From contig JAMXSV010000003.1 of the NCBI GenBank assembly GCA_027559495.1, positions 2,790,001-2,854,000 on the forward strand: a stretch of DNA of 64,000 nt, given 5' to 3'. Shown in pieces: positions 26,450 through 38,634 of the stretch. Origin of the DNA: Aurifilum marmelostoma (lineage: Eukaryota; Ascomycota; Sordariomycetes; Diaporthales; Cryphonectriaceae). The notes under the pieces were generated by a model. That model made no database searches and was not told the DNA's origin. It saw only the letters and a list, made by a program, of their open reading frames with translations. Every line of letters starts with the position of its first letter. Positions within the stretch are counted from its first letter, which is position 1. Both the position numbers and the translations under genes were made by a program.

Positions 26450-29400
26450 TTTTAATAACTCTTATTTAAATATAATTTAGTATACTCTTTCTTAAGCAAT
26501 ATAGAAATATAATATCTCCCTAAACTCTAATCTCCTTTACTATAGGCAGGACTTAAACTAGCGCTAAGCTATAGCAAACTATTATAGCCTTATAAGCTTG
26601 CATTTAAGAATTTAAAGAATTTAGCAATATGCAAATTAAGATCTATAAGATAGATAAACTTATCTCTTATAAAGAATCGAAGGGCACTCTTTAAGCTTTT
26701 ATTACTTAGTGCAAGGCCTACTTTCTCTACTATCTAGCCTAATTTATAGATAAGGGAGAGAAAGCAGTCTTTGCAGGAACTTAGTTAGAAGGCGATGCTC
26801 TTGCCTAGTTCGAACTTTTACTTCGAGATTACCTTAATAACCTAACTATACTTAATAATTATAATAAGGAAACTAAAGCTATCTTTAACTTATTTAAAGA
26901 TTTCAAGAAAGCACTTAAGAACGCATTTAGCAATCTAAATAAGAAGCGCATAGCAAAATGCAATCTTATAAACCTTAAATAGACTAAAGCTGCTTTAGAT
27001 TATATAGCTAAATTTAAGCAATATATAAAATAAGTTAGCTAGGAAGATAAAGCATTAATATTCTAGTTTTATAAAGGATTAAAGAATAAGATTAAAGATA
27101 AATTATATAAAATAGATTAATTTAATAATTTAGCAAAATATATTATAATAGCAATATAAATTAATAATTGCATTTTTAAATAATAATAGAAGAAAAACTA
27201 TAAAGGCAATAGATAACTATAGAAGTTTAGAGCTCTAGCTAATAGTAGAAAATGCTATTAGCTTTAGCAGAACTACTAAAGCAAATAATAGAGCTATATA
27301 AGTATAGCGCAGAGCAGCAGCATATATACTAGCCTAATAGAATTAAACGCTATGCATTAACGTAATAACTTTCAGAATTAAAGCAAAGGCAATAAAGCAT
27401 GCTTTAATTATAAGAAGCCTAAATACTTTGCATAGGAATATTAATAACTATAAAGGAAATAATAGCAATCTATTTAAAAGAAATAATAGCTTAATATTGC
27501 TATTTAATAGGAACCTAATTATCTAAATAAAAATATTCTAATAGAGCAAGTAATAGACTCTATTAATTATAAATCTCTTAGTTAAACTATATATTATAAT
27601 AATAGTTATATATTATATCTTTTAGAGAAAGAAGGTTTAGGATAGTTCTTCTGGAAATCTAAGGGATAATAATAACTTGCTACTAGAGGCAGAGCTTCTA
27701 TTAAAGAAGAATAATTAGACTATTCTACTAATCCTAGGAATTAAAGATCTAAGAAAGAATAGAACCTAGGGAAGTTTCCCCTATAGCATTATCTTGCATA
27801 GCTTATAGACTATAATAAGCATATATCGAATACTATAGCATCTCTAGCCTATAATAGGCGCGATGATGACTCAGAAAATGCAGACTTTACTCTAGCCCCT
27901 ATAGAAGAATATATTATAGAAATACTTACTCTAGAAAAAGGGACTTTCCAGAATAGATAATCTAATATCCTACTTAAACTTATTATGCAATAATATATAG
28001 ATAACTTGGAAGAATTGGTGCTAACCACCCGATGCAGTAGCCTTAATTCCAATAACCTAAATATTAATATCTAAATAGAACACCTTATATATAGAATATC
28101 TCTAAAAACCCTCTTTAGGAGCATCCCACTTTAGAATTATAAAGCAGATAAACTAGAGGATCCTAGGATTAATGCGTTCTACCTTAAATACTATTAATTA
28201 GTATAGATCTTATATATTTATTATAGCTGCTAAATCTATTTTAAGGAAAAGGTTAAATATAAATAGTTCCTAATTAGGAAAGAAGGATAACTTATTTGGG
28301 CATATAAAGAATCTAAACTATAGTTTAGGGAAGTACTAAATAAAAAACACTATAACGCATTTATTAGTCTATTAAAAGATTGCCCTAGACCTTATATAAA
28401 TAAGAAACGCAAGTGGTAGCAATATCTAGTAGAATAATGCACTATCTATATGCAGAATAAAGTATACGCTTAGCATATGCAGCAATGCAGCAAGAAGCAA
28501 TATAAGTACGCTTAATAATAAGCTAAGGCATTAGCTTAGAAGGCAGCTAAAAAAGGCTCTAAAAGGGAAAGATCGCTTATAAAGGGATAATAGTTAATTA
28601 GGACTATAAGGTTCCTATATATAATAGTAAGAGGAAGCTATATATATATACGCCTTAATATAAATATTAAGGGCTAATATTATAGCGCGCTATTAGATAG
28701 TAGCGCATAAGGGAATTATATATCCCCCTGCATTATTAATATAGTAAAAATACTATAGTAATAGAAGATAAAGCCCTATACCCTTAATACTATAGAAGAA
28801 TAATCTATTGCATATAACTAAGGAATAATTAATAAAAAGACTAATTACTTATTTATCTTAAACTAAGGATATATAATACTTATTTCCTTTAATATTATAG
28901 ATATAATGTACTATAATATAATATTAGAACTTCTATAGCTTAAGAAGCATAATCCTCGAATTAATTGGACTATTAGCTAGATCTCTTGGGAATAAGCTGT
29001 ATCTAACGGGATAGTTGCAATTAAAGGCGCAGGACAAGACTTAGTTACTAAAGATAGCTAAGAAAGGCGCTTAAATAAGAACTTAATATATACCTCCAAA
29101 TCAGTAGAGACTAATAGCTTATAGAGAAGGACTATAAACGCCTTAAATCTATAAATATAAGATAGGCATAGATTGAATATATAAGTAAATAGAAGCTAAT
29201 TAGAAGAACTTAGTCTAGTATAGAGCAATAATAATAGGCAGTAATAACAAAAATAGAAGCTATAGCCTTAGAAACTTAGTCTAGCCTAAGGCAGCTAGGA
29301 TAGGCTATAGAAGCAGATAAATTAAGAATTATAAAAAATTAGATAAAGCTAATTAGAATATAATACTTCTGCAATATTGCCTAGGAATGCTTAATAGTAT

Positions 29401-32400
29401 CTCCTATTCCTATAAGCAGTAGCAATAAAAGAAGGACCTTTACTAATATTTAATAGCATACTATAAGAGTACTATAAATTTACTAGATTATTCTTAGAAA
29501 AGTATAAGGGATTACTTTCTGCTAGAATCTAATTTAATTATAAAATACTTCTTAAAGAAGGAATAGAATTAAAGTTTTTCCCTATTTACAGACTAGATAA
29601 AGCAAGACTTAAGGCACTTAGGGAGTACCTAGATAAGAATCTTAAAAGAGGATATATTAGAAAATTATACTCTCTAGCAGAATACCTAATCCTCTTTATA
29701 CCTAAGAAAAATAGCAAATTTAGGCTATATATAGACTTTAAATAACTTAATAATATAATAATTAAAGATTATTACTTTCTGCTAAGAAGCAATAAACTAT
29801 AAGATAAAATGCAAGGCGCATAATAGTTTACTATACTTAATCTTAAAGAAGGCTACTATTATATATAAATTATAGAGGGGCATAAATAGAAAATAGCCTT
29901 TAGAACTTGCTATAGATATTACAAATATTATATTATGCTATTTAGATTAACTAATGCACTAGTTATATTCTAATGCATAATTAACTATATCCTCTGCAAA
30001 TTCCTTAATATTTTCGCTATCGCTTATCTAAATAATATCCTTATTTACTTAAAAAACTTTAAGATATATAAATAATATATACAAACTATACTATAGATGC
30101 TGCAAAATGCTAAGATGCTAGTAGAACCTACTAAATATTATTTCTATACTTAGAAAGTAAATTACCTTAGATATACTCTTGAACTAGGCAAGATTTGTAT
30201 ATAGAAAGATAAAATTAAGGCAATTAAGAATTAGCTTGCATCTAGAAACTTTATAGATATTTAAGCATTCCTTAGATATATTAATTTCTATAAATAGTTT
30301 ATTAAGAATTATAGCAAGGAAGTTAAGCCTCTTATAGAACTTACTAAAAAAGAAATGCTATTTCGTTAGGCAGAAGGATAATAGCAAGTATTTAACAAAA
30401 TTAAAGATCTTATATTAAAAAACCTAGTTTGTAAAGAACTAAATCTTAGCAAAGAACTTGAATTATATATAGATATATTAGACTTTGCTATTAAAGCAGA
30501 ACTCAACTAGCGCAATAAAAAAGAATAATTAAAACTAATTGCTAACTTCTTAAAGAAGCTTAATAAACTAGAATTGCAGTATAGAATACTAGATAAAGAA
30601 CTTATAGCTATTATAGAAGCATTTAAGGAATAGGAATAATATCTTATTAGCGCAAAATACTAGATTAAAATATTCTCTAATTATAAAAATCTTACTATAT
30701 TTACTATAATAAAAATACTTAATAGATAATAAGTAAGATAAGCAGAGTATCTATTATAATTTAATTTTAAAATTATTTATATTTAAGAGAAAGAGAATGC
30801 TAAAGTAGATGCCCTTAGTAGAAGATCTAATTATTAGAATAAGGTTATAGAAGAAATTTAGAATATCTTTATAATAAATAAAGAAGGAAATCTTATTAAT
30901 ATATATAAAGAGCTAAATACTGCCCTTAGAATTAGTTAAATAAGTAAGAACCTAGAGAATATAACCCTAAAGGAATAAGATTAGTATATCTAGGATATAT
31001 ATAGTGCTTTAGTATATAGATATTAGGGAGTTAGGGCAATCTTAGTATAGATTTTAAGATATTAGAACCTGCTAGGCCTTAAAAAGAGAGTTAAGAATCT
31101 TTTATAAAATTGCAATAATTGCAAGAAGAATAAGGCAGAAAGATATAAGCCTTATAGATTGCTTTACTCTCTACTAGTACTAAGTTTAGTTTAGCAATTA
31201 GCTAGCCTAGACTTTATTATTAAGCTACCTTTCTTATAAGAACCCTTAACTAAAGTGCAATTTAATAGCATTCTAGTAGTAATTTGCAGACTAAGCAAGT
31301 ACGCTTACTTTCTACTATATAAAAAGAGCAGTATAGCAGAAGACCTTGCATATATATTTCTTAGAATAATTATAGCTAATTATAGTATGCTATAGGAAAT
31401 TATCTTAGATAGGGATAGGAAGTTCGCGTCGAACTTCTAGACCTTACTTACAAAGCAGCTTAAAGCAGCTTATAAGATATTAACTGCATTCTATCCACAA
31501 ATAGATAAACAAATGAAATGCATAAATCAAATTTTAGAATAATATCTATACTATTATATTAATTATAAATAAAATAATTAGATTAAATTATTGCTATTAG
31601 CATAATTTATATATAATAGCGCAGATATAAGTATAATAAAGATATTGCTATTCTATATAGTATATAAGCATAATCCTATAGCATACTATAAAGCATTGCT
31701 AGAGGCAAATGCAGAAGCAGTAAATAAGAAAGCTTAAAAGATTTAGAAGATTTATAAAGAACTGCAGCAAAAACTTGCATTTATTAGGGAATGAATAATA
31801 AGATATGCAAATACTAAGAGAATTAGAGGACTAATCCTTAAGGAGAGAGATAAGGTCTATCTTTTTTAACAAAATATTAAAATAAAGAGACCTAATAATA
31901 AGCTTAATTATAAAAAGCTTAGTCTATTTAAGATTTTGCAGAAAATCTTACTAATTAACTATAAACTTGCACTCCCCTATAGCATAAGAATATATCCAGT
32001 TTTCTATATTTTACTACTAGAGCTAGCAGTATAAAATATAAAGATTAATAATAGCATTAAAGTTAAAGATAATAAATTAGAATATAAGATTAGAAAAATC
32101 CTTAAGTATAAAAGCTAGAATAATATACTAGAATACTTAGTTAAGTAAAAAGGCTACTCCTTAAGCAAAAATATATAGGAATCTTTAGAAAATATTACTA
32201 ATGCACTAAAATAGCTTGCGTAATACTAGTCTAAGAAAGAATAGTTATAGTAGTAATTAATTAGCTTATAGAAATATTAGAAATATAGCCTATTAATTAA
32301 AATATCCTATTAGTTAATAAAATAAGCTACTAATTAAAGAAATACTAGTTAGGAATAATACTAAAAGGAAAAGATGCATTAAGCTAGGCTAAGAGTTAGC

Positions 32401-32467
32401 AGCTAACTAAAGGTCTAGCTATATCTTCTAGCCTATATTTATCTAGGATACTTAGATCTAGTAGAGT

Positions 32468-32860
32468 CTAACTAGCCCCCCCTATAGGCTGGCTATTAGA
32501 GGGAGGGCTCTTAAGAGCTAAGGCCTCAGCGCCTCGGTTAGCCTCTTTAGTAGCTAGACGCTTAGCCTCGGCCTCTGCCTCCTCCGCCTCTAGACGCTCT
32601 AACTCTCCCAGATTCGTTAAGCCCCGACGAATGGCCTAAGCTATCTTCTCTCTCTATATCTTCTTCTATTAGCAAAGATGCATTAATTTTAGCTTAAGAT
32701 CTTTAATTTTATCCTCTAACTTTTAATGCTAGGAGGAGATATTAAGAAGCTTAGAAGAGTTAGTTAGTTTAAGAATATTGCATTTAGAATATTAGCAATG
32801 CATATACTTAGCGCACTAGGAAGAATCCTTAGGGGATATCTAATAAGATTTTAAGCTCTA
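32468..32860 (-). pseudogene. Antisense coiled-coil ORF remnant in E2, between pol and 3' LTR
   Basis: The minus-strand reading ends in TAG at 32,468-32,470. Upstream of it the frame is open over a CpG-bearing patch at about 32,470-32,640. It gives AIRRGLTNLGELERLEA, then an EEAEAEAKRLATKEANRG helix and a short tail SPPSNSQPIGGAS. Further upstream are remnants of the coiled coil and the Cys motif seen in E1 near 32,797-32,817. This is the best-preserved copy of the antisense ORF. Its N-terminus cannot be placed because RIP has destroyed it. Function unknown. Confidence 0.6.
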
Positions 32861-33081
32861 AGCATTATAGGAAGAATAGGGAATTATAATAATAGCTTTA
32901 GAAAGAATAATTAAATAAAGGAACTTTTTTTGCTTTAATCTATTAGAATAAGAATTAAAGAATTTTAGTTTTGCAACTCTATTTAATATTCTAATTAGGA
33001 AGGCATAATAATATAGCAAGATAATAGCAAGAAAACTTATAAGAAAATTATTAGAAATAATAATCTATAGAAAGAAGATAA

Positions 33082-33613
33082 TATTATAACTTATCTAATA
33101 TATAGATTATAATAAAAATTGCAATATAGCACTAAGGCTATATAGAATAGATTATAAAAAGCTAGAAGTTTAATACTCTAGGATAGAACTAGTATAATAA
33201 GATTATATAAGCTAGGATTAGAGTTATAAAGGTTGCTTAGTTAAAGGAATTGATATTAATTCTATTAATTAGTCGAAGGAATTAGTATTAACTTGGTTAA
33301 CTAGTCGAAGGATTCAATATCGACTTTAGCCTACCCCTGCTAGAAAGAAACTAATACTACTAATAAAGAACTAAAAAACGGGTTATATAAGAGATATATT
33401 CGCTACTATTAGATAGATCTAGTATATAGCTCTTTAGTTATTAATCTAAGTATTACCTCTAATATAAGTAATAGCTTTACTGCTAGTGATATACTGCAGA
33501 AGACTTTGAAAGTTATTTCTATATTCTTTAGATTACACTTTAATATCGTTCTTGCCTAATATAAACCCTTTGTATACTTATTATATACCCTAGTTATAGC
33601 AGTGCTTATTATA
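33082..33613 (+). repeat. 3' LTR of E2
   Basis: 532 bp, aligned with 25,918-26,449 from end to end. It starts TATTATAACTTATC, showing strong C-to-T and G-to-A change relative to the 5' LTR, and ends GCTTATTATA before TTAAA. Confidence 0.85.
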
Positions 33614-35175
33614 TTAAATATATTATTATTATCTTTATTTTCTATTTAAGTAATAAATTTTAGTAAATTATTTAATTATTTATTTTGCAATTCTTTTTTT
33701 TTAATATTATATTAAGAAAATATTTATATTTTAGAATTAATATTATTATTTTTTTTATTATTAATTTAAAAAAAAAGATATTTAAAATTATAAATATTTT
33801 TATAATTTAATACTTATTATATTATTTAATAATTATAAAAAAAATATTTTAAATCTTTATTCTTATTTATAATATATAAAGAATTTAAAAAATTAAATAA
33901 ATAATTAAAATTATCTTAATTAAAAACTTAATTATATAAAAATTCTTTTTTTTTATTATAATTTATTTTTTTTTTTAAAAAAATTTTAAAGAATTATTTA
34001 AAGCTTTTTTTTTCTAAAAAGTATATTAAATAATAATTATTATAATAAGCTATTTAATTAAAAAAAGTATATTAGAATATATTATTTAATATTTGCTTTA
34101 TAAAATAGCTTTAATTCTAATATTCTAATTATTTTTTTTTATAATATTTGCTTATTATTTTTTTATATAGCTAACTTATTATCTTTTTAAAATAAATTGC
34201 TATTTTCTTTTTCTTAATTAGTAATAATTTCTTATAAAATATTTAAACTTATTATAATTATAGTATTTAATTCTATTATTACTTTTATTTATAATATTTA
34301 ATTTTATAAATTTTAAATAAATTATTCTTTTATAAGCTATACTAAATTAATTCTAGCTTTACTATTTTTTAGAATATTAATATTTCTTTTTAGAATTAGC
34401 TATTATTTAGAGAATTTATATAATCTAGCTTTTTTTTTATTTTTTAAATTATTGCTTATACTATTTATTATTAATTTTAATAACTAATATAATAAAATTT
34501 ATAAATTTTATAAATTATTCTACTTTAGCAAAATTATTTTTAATTTTATTCTTAAGTTTATTATAATATTATATAATAAAAGCTATATTAATTTATTAAA
34601 AATAGAAAAAAGCCTTATAAAATTCTATAATATACTTAATTATTAATTTAATTTATTTAAGCTTAAAAAGCTTTTATTTAGCTTTATATTATTTATTTAT
34701 ATTACTAAAAATATTCTTAAATACTTATTTTATATTATTAAAATTCTTAAAAATATATTTAATATTATTCTTTTGCTTAAATTTATTAAATTTAAAATAA
34801 TTTCTAAAAGTAAGCTTAAACTAAGTAAAAATATCTTTTATAAAATAATATTCTATAAAGATAATTTTATTTTATTTATTATTAAATTTCTTCTTTTTAT
34901 AATAGAAATAAGCTTTATATTAAATAAAGAATACTTAAAAGATATAATATTTGCCTTTATAGAGTTTTAGTATCTCTATTTTATAGTAAAACTTCTTTAT
35001 AATTATCTTTTATTTCTTAAGTTTTTTAATATAATTAATAAGCATTATAATTTACTTAATAAGATTAATAATACTGCTACTAATAGTAAATCTAATTAGA
35101 ATTTAGAGCGCTATTATATTTTATAGTGCTTAAGAAAGAAAATATTAAATTATTTTTAAATATAAGTTATTAAAA

Positions 35176-35696
35176 TATAATAAGTATTATAGTATTAATA
35201 ATAATAATTTAGATATATAAGAGTTTTATATTAGTAATAGTAATGCTAAGTTTCTCTTTAAGTATAGAATATAAAAGTAATTATAATTATAACTATATTA
35301 TAATGCTTACTGCCTTTAAAGCTATTAGATAGATATAATTTAATACTTAGATTAATAACTAAAGAGCTATATATAAATACTATTTACTAAGAAAATAATA
35401 TTCTAAATTTATATAATTTATTTAGTTATATTTAACTATATTAGTTATATTAGTAATCTATTATATTTATTTTAATTAGCTGCTTATAATTGCTTAATAA
35501 GGATTATTTTAGATTACTATTAATTACTAAGCGCTAGTAATTATAGGTAATTATCCTATTACCTAATTAATTAAGGTCTATAATCCTAACCCTTAGTTAT
35601 ATAATTCTTATTAGTTATTTAATTTTGAGCTATTAATATCTAGTTTCTTATTAGCGGGGCCTATTCTATAGCCTGCAGATTAGATAGGTTATAATA
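35176..35696 (-). repeat. 5' LTR of element C
   Basis: About 521 bp with plus-strand borders TATAATAAGTATTATAG and GGTTATAATA. It closes the host element C on the right. Confidence 0.65.
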
Positions 35697-36616
35697 TTAA
35701 TATTATTCTTTTGCTTAAATTTATTAAACTTAAAGTAATTCTTAAAGATAAGCTTAAATTAAGTAAAAGCATCTTTTATAAAATAATATTCTATAAAAAT
35801 AACTTTATTTTATTTATTACTAAATTTCTTTTTTTTTATAATAAAAGTAAGCTTTATATTAAATAAGAAATGCTTAAAAAGTATAATATTTACTTTTATA
35901 AGATTCTAATATTTCTATTTTATAATAAAACTTCTTTATAACTATTTTTTACTTTTTAAATTCTTTAATATAATTAATAAGCATTATAATCTATTTAATA
36001 AAGTTAATAGTATTGCTATTAGCAATAGATCTAATTAGAATTTAAAGCGCTATTATATTTTATAGTATTTAAGAGAAAAATACTAAATTATTTTTAAATA
36101 TAAATTATTAAAATATAATAAGTATTATAGAATTAATAATAATAATCTAGATATATAAGGAGTTTATATTAGCAAAAGCAATGCTAAGTTTCTCCTTAAG
36201 TATAGAATATAAAGAGTAATTATAACTATAACTATACTATAATACTTACTACCTTTAAGGCTATTAAATTAGTATAATTTAATACTTAGATTAATAACTA
36301 AAGAATTATAGAATATTTATATATATCTAAAGAGTAATTATATTAAGACTATATAGTCTATTTAGTTATATCTAACTATATTAGCTATATTAGATATATT
36401 AGCAATTTAGCATATCTGTCTTAATTAGCTGCTTATAATTGCTTAGTAAGGATTACTAATGCTTACTGAGTTTTGGTGAGCACTGCCCTCCTTTATAACC
36501 CTAACCCTAAGGGTTATATAAGCCTGGCAGTTTGTGGCAGTATTGAGCTCCTAGCATTAAGGGTCTAGTTGGACAGCTGCCGTGCCCCCATGTCATAACT
36601 GTTGCGGGTCATAACA
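35697..36616 (-). mobile_element. Fragment D: internal piece plus terminal LTR at the edge of the repeat block
   Basis: Positions 35,697-36,113 repeat the internal sequence found from about 34,760 to 35,175 in element C. They run into an LTR at about 36,114-36,616 that ends GGGTCATAACA, an unmutated terminus. The last 170 bp are clearly less AT-rich than the rest, with CpA and TpG words present. This may be what is left of the element that originally seeded the block. No 5-bp duplication could be assigned. Confidence 0.6.
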
Positions 36617-38634
36617 ATATTGTCAATCCTTCTCTTGGTCTTACCCGATGGGCCGACGTGCAGGAACACCCTTTCAGACCCCTCTAGTCAGATGCACATG
36701 AGACTTGGACGAGGTGTGAGTGATGTCATTGTCATCCTAATGTTTCTCTAGATTGTGAGCATGCTGCTCTCCCTAATATGAATTTCTGGCCTGTAAAGGA
36801 CAATCAAAAAAAGACTTTTGTGCCACTGCTCTTTGACCATGTATTACAATCATCATCTGCACGATTACAGTTCTCACATCTGTGTCTCTGATGTATGATT
36901 GTCTCGGAGACGCAGAGCTGGAGATATTGAGGACTACTTGCTCTGAGATCAGACCATATTGAAAAAGAGAACAGGAATATTGAACAGCCTGACCATTTAC
37001 TGAGACCTGAGAACGGTAAGAACTCCAACATCCATCTGGGTCTCATTGAGCCCTGCAAGTCACATGCTCGGCTCCCTAGAGGTGGAACTCATCATCCTAT
37101 ATATGTCAGACGCCACTGAGTGGATCAGACTTGTTTCCCATCATGGCAGTCTTTGTTGCTCAGCCTGTGAACTCTTGCTGCTCCACCACCAACATCATCA
37201 TCGATTCTTGTAGTGCTGTGTAGGATGGGCTGAGTATTGTCACCCAAGGCTCAGTTCAGTTTTCTGAGCTGTGTACGCAAGGATTCTTATAACTTCAAAG
37301 CTTGTTTCCTATAGTCTCATCACTATTTTAACATATATCATGTATGCACTTGTTGTGCGAGGGGCAGTGACTGGATGGGCTATGCCTGCCTGGCAAGCAT
37401 GCGTGAACAGCCTCCGCTATTTGAAACTGGCTGACCTTTTTTTTTTTCTTCTTTTTTTTCCCCTCCCTTTCCATCTTCTTCTTGTCTTCCCTTATCCTGG
37501 ACCCACCACTGTAACGAAAGTCGCACCCACACTAATTACTAGAAAGTATGTGTCTGTCTCTCTGTTGGTTCTCTTCAGCACTGTAGCTGGGCCTGTGGTC
37601 TCTCTGGTGGAGGCACTACTTTTAGCCTTTTGCGGGGGTGGGTTCTATAGTGGACTTTAGGGCCCCTGCTGCTGGACCCTTCAGTGCTCATTCGACCCCC
37701 GGTGGCAGACCACCGCCGCAACGTCATCACCACCAGGACGCATCTCGGGTAAACAAAACCCAACAACCTGCAGATCAGACCAATAAAGGAAAAAGGTCGC
37801 CGCGTGGTCGTGTACGAAAATAAGCCTGTTGTCGTCCTTATCAGTTACTAATTCCAACAAAACGGAGCCCTTCCATGCTCACGACTTCCGGCTCATGGCT
37901 GTCGTCCTCGCCGGTCTGCAAAGGCTTGGCCGCCACCCCTCCAATAAGCGCAATGACGTCGTAAGGTCCGGGAAACAGATCCTTTGTCCTGCTGTGCTAC
38001 ACATGGATGCGACATCTCGATTGATCGTTGGGCAGAGATCAGCCATTGATGACCACCCACACTGGGTATTAGCACATCGGGCACAAGGCACACCGGATGC
38101 CCCGCGTTAGCCATTGTGAATGCCTCGAGGCTTGTGGGCTGCGGCGGCAGTGTCATCTCGAGATCGACAAGAGGCATGCATCTGGGATCGACGCTGTCTC
38201 CCCGCGTTGCCCATGCGCCGACGCCCATGGTTCAGCCTACGCGAGCTTTCCCCAGGCGTTCTGGCTCTCGCTGGCTCGAAGTCATGAAGATTGTTACCTA
38301 TAGCAAGCAGGGGTGATTGGCCAGCACATGATAGCAGAGGTCGGAATCAGGCAAGTAGATAAACACTGGATGCCCGCCCTGGGGTCTAAGACGGTATTTT
38401 TATGCTCCTCAATATTCGCTGTGGTTGTGAATGCTCCAAGTGATGACTGAAGCTCATTGTGTGGTCTTGAGGCAATCTTCACGAATTTTCAGTCTCAGTA
38501 ATTCTTGCTAGACCAGATGAGTTCAGAGAGAACCCACCTCTTTGACCAGCTCGACTAATTCTAAACATTCATCTTCTTCGTCCTATATATCACATCCAAG
38601 AGAGCTCATCCTTCACAGCAGACGCCTGTCCATC
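36617..38634. other. Intergenic: AT-rich block border to the transporter gene
   Basis: About 2 kb of ordinary composition without a supportable gene. Small frames exist on both strands (for example 37,271-37,660) but they overlap one another, lack conserved motifs and cross pyrimidine-rich runs (37,438-37,470). The promoter of the downstream transporter presumably lies at its right end. Confidence 0.6.

Larger units (their letters stand above)
25918..33613 (+). mobile_element. Ty3/Gypsy chromovirus-type LTR retrotransposon E2 (RIP-inactivated, full length)
   Basis: A 7,696-bp element with LTRs of exactly 532 bp each (25,918-26,449 and 33,082-33,613) and the target duplication TTAAA at 25,913-25,917 and 33,614-33,618. 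The undisturbed target is seen in element B near 19,333. Plus-strand remnants: gag CCHC about 27,395-27,450; protease near 28,690 (ALLDSSAQGNYIS); RT about 29,640-30,060 with YLNNILIY near 30,025; integrase about 31,110-31,560; chromodomain about 32,080-32,210. Many frames are less eroded than in E1. No frame is open across a domain. Confidence 0.88.
4813..35696 (-). mobile_element. Host LTR retrotransposon C, split by three later insertions
   Basis: The pieces are: left LTR from 4,813 (recognisable to about 5,110), homopolymer-rich stretch to 5,719, antisense-ORF remnant at 13,436-13,674, internal region 21,356-25,917 and 33,619-35,175, and right LTR 35,176-35,696. Subtracting E1, B and E2 with their 5-bp duplications leaves about 7.8 kb, matching the 7.68 kb of element B. 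Pol is on the minus strand, as in B. The outer duplication is not convincing (TTATA at left, TTAAT at right), so the outer border may be rearranged. All coding capacity is lost to RIP-type mutation. Confidence 0.65.

Noticed and set aside
27849..28052. 67-codon minus-strand frame in E2
   Set aside because: It lies antisense to the gag-protease part of E2 in a less mutated patch. No matching frame is preserved in E1, unlike the antisense ORF near the 3' LTR.
1..36616. Centromere or telomere assignment of the AT-rich block
   Set aside because: Composition and nested Gypsy elements would fit either pericentromeric or dispersed heterochromatin. No telomeric array is present and nothing in the sequence decides between them.
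37271..37660. 129-codon plus-strand frame near the AT-rich border
   Set aside because: Hydrophobic wording is produced by a poly-T/C run; no family resemblance and competing frames on both strands.
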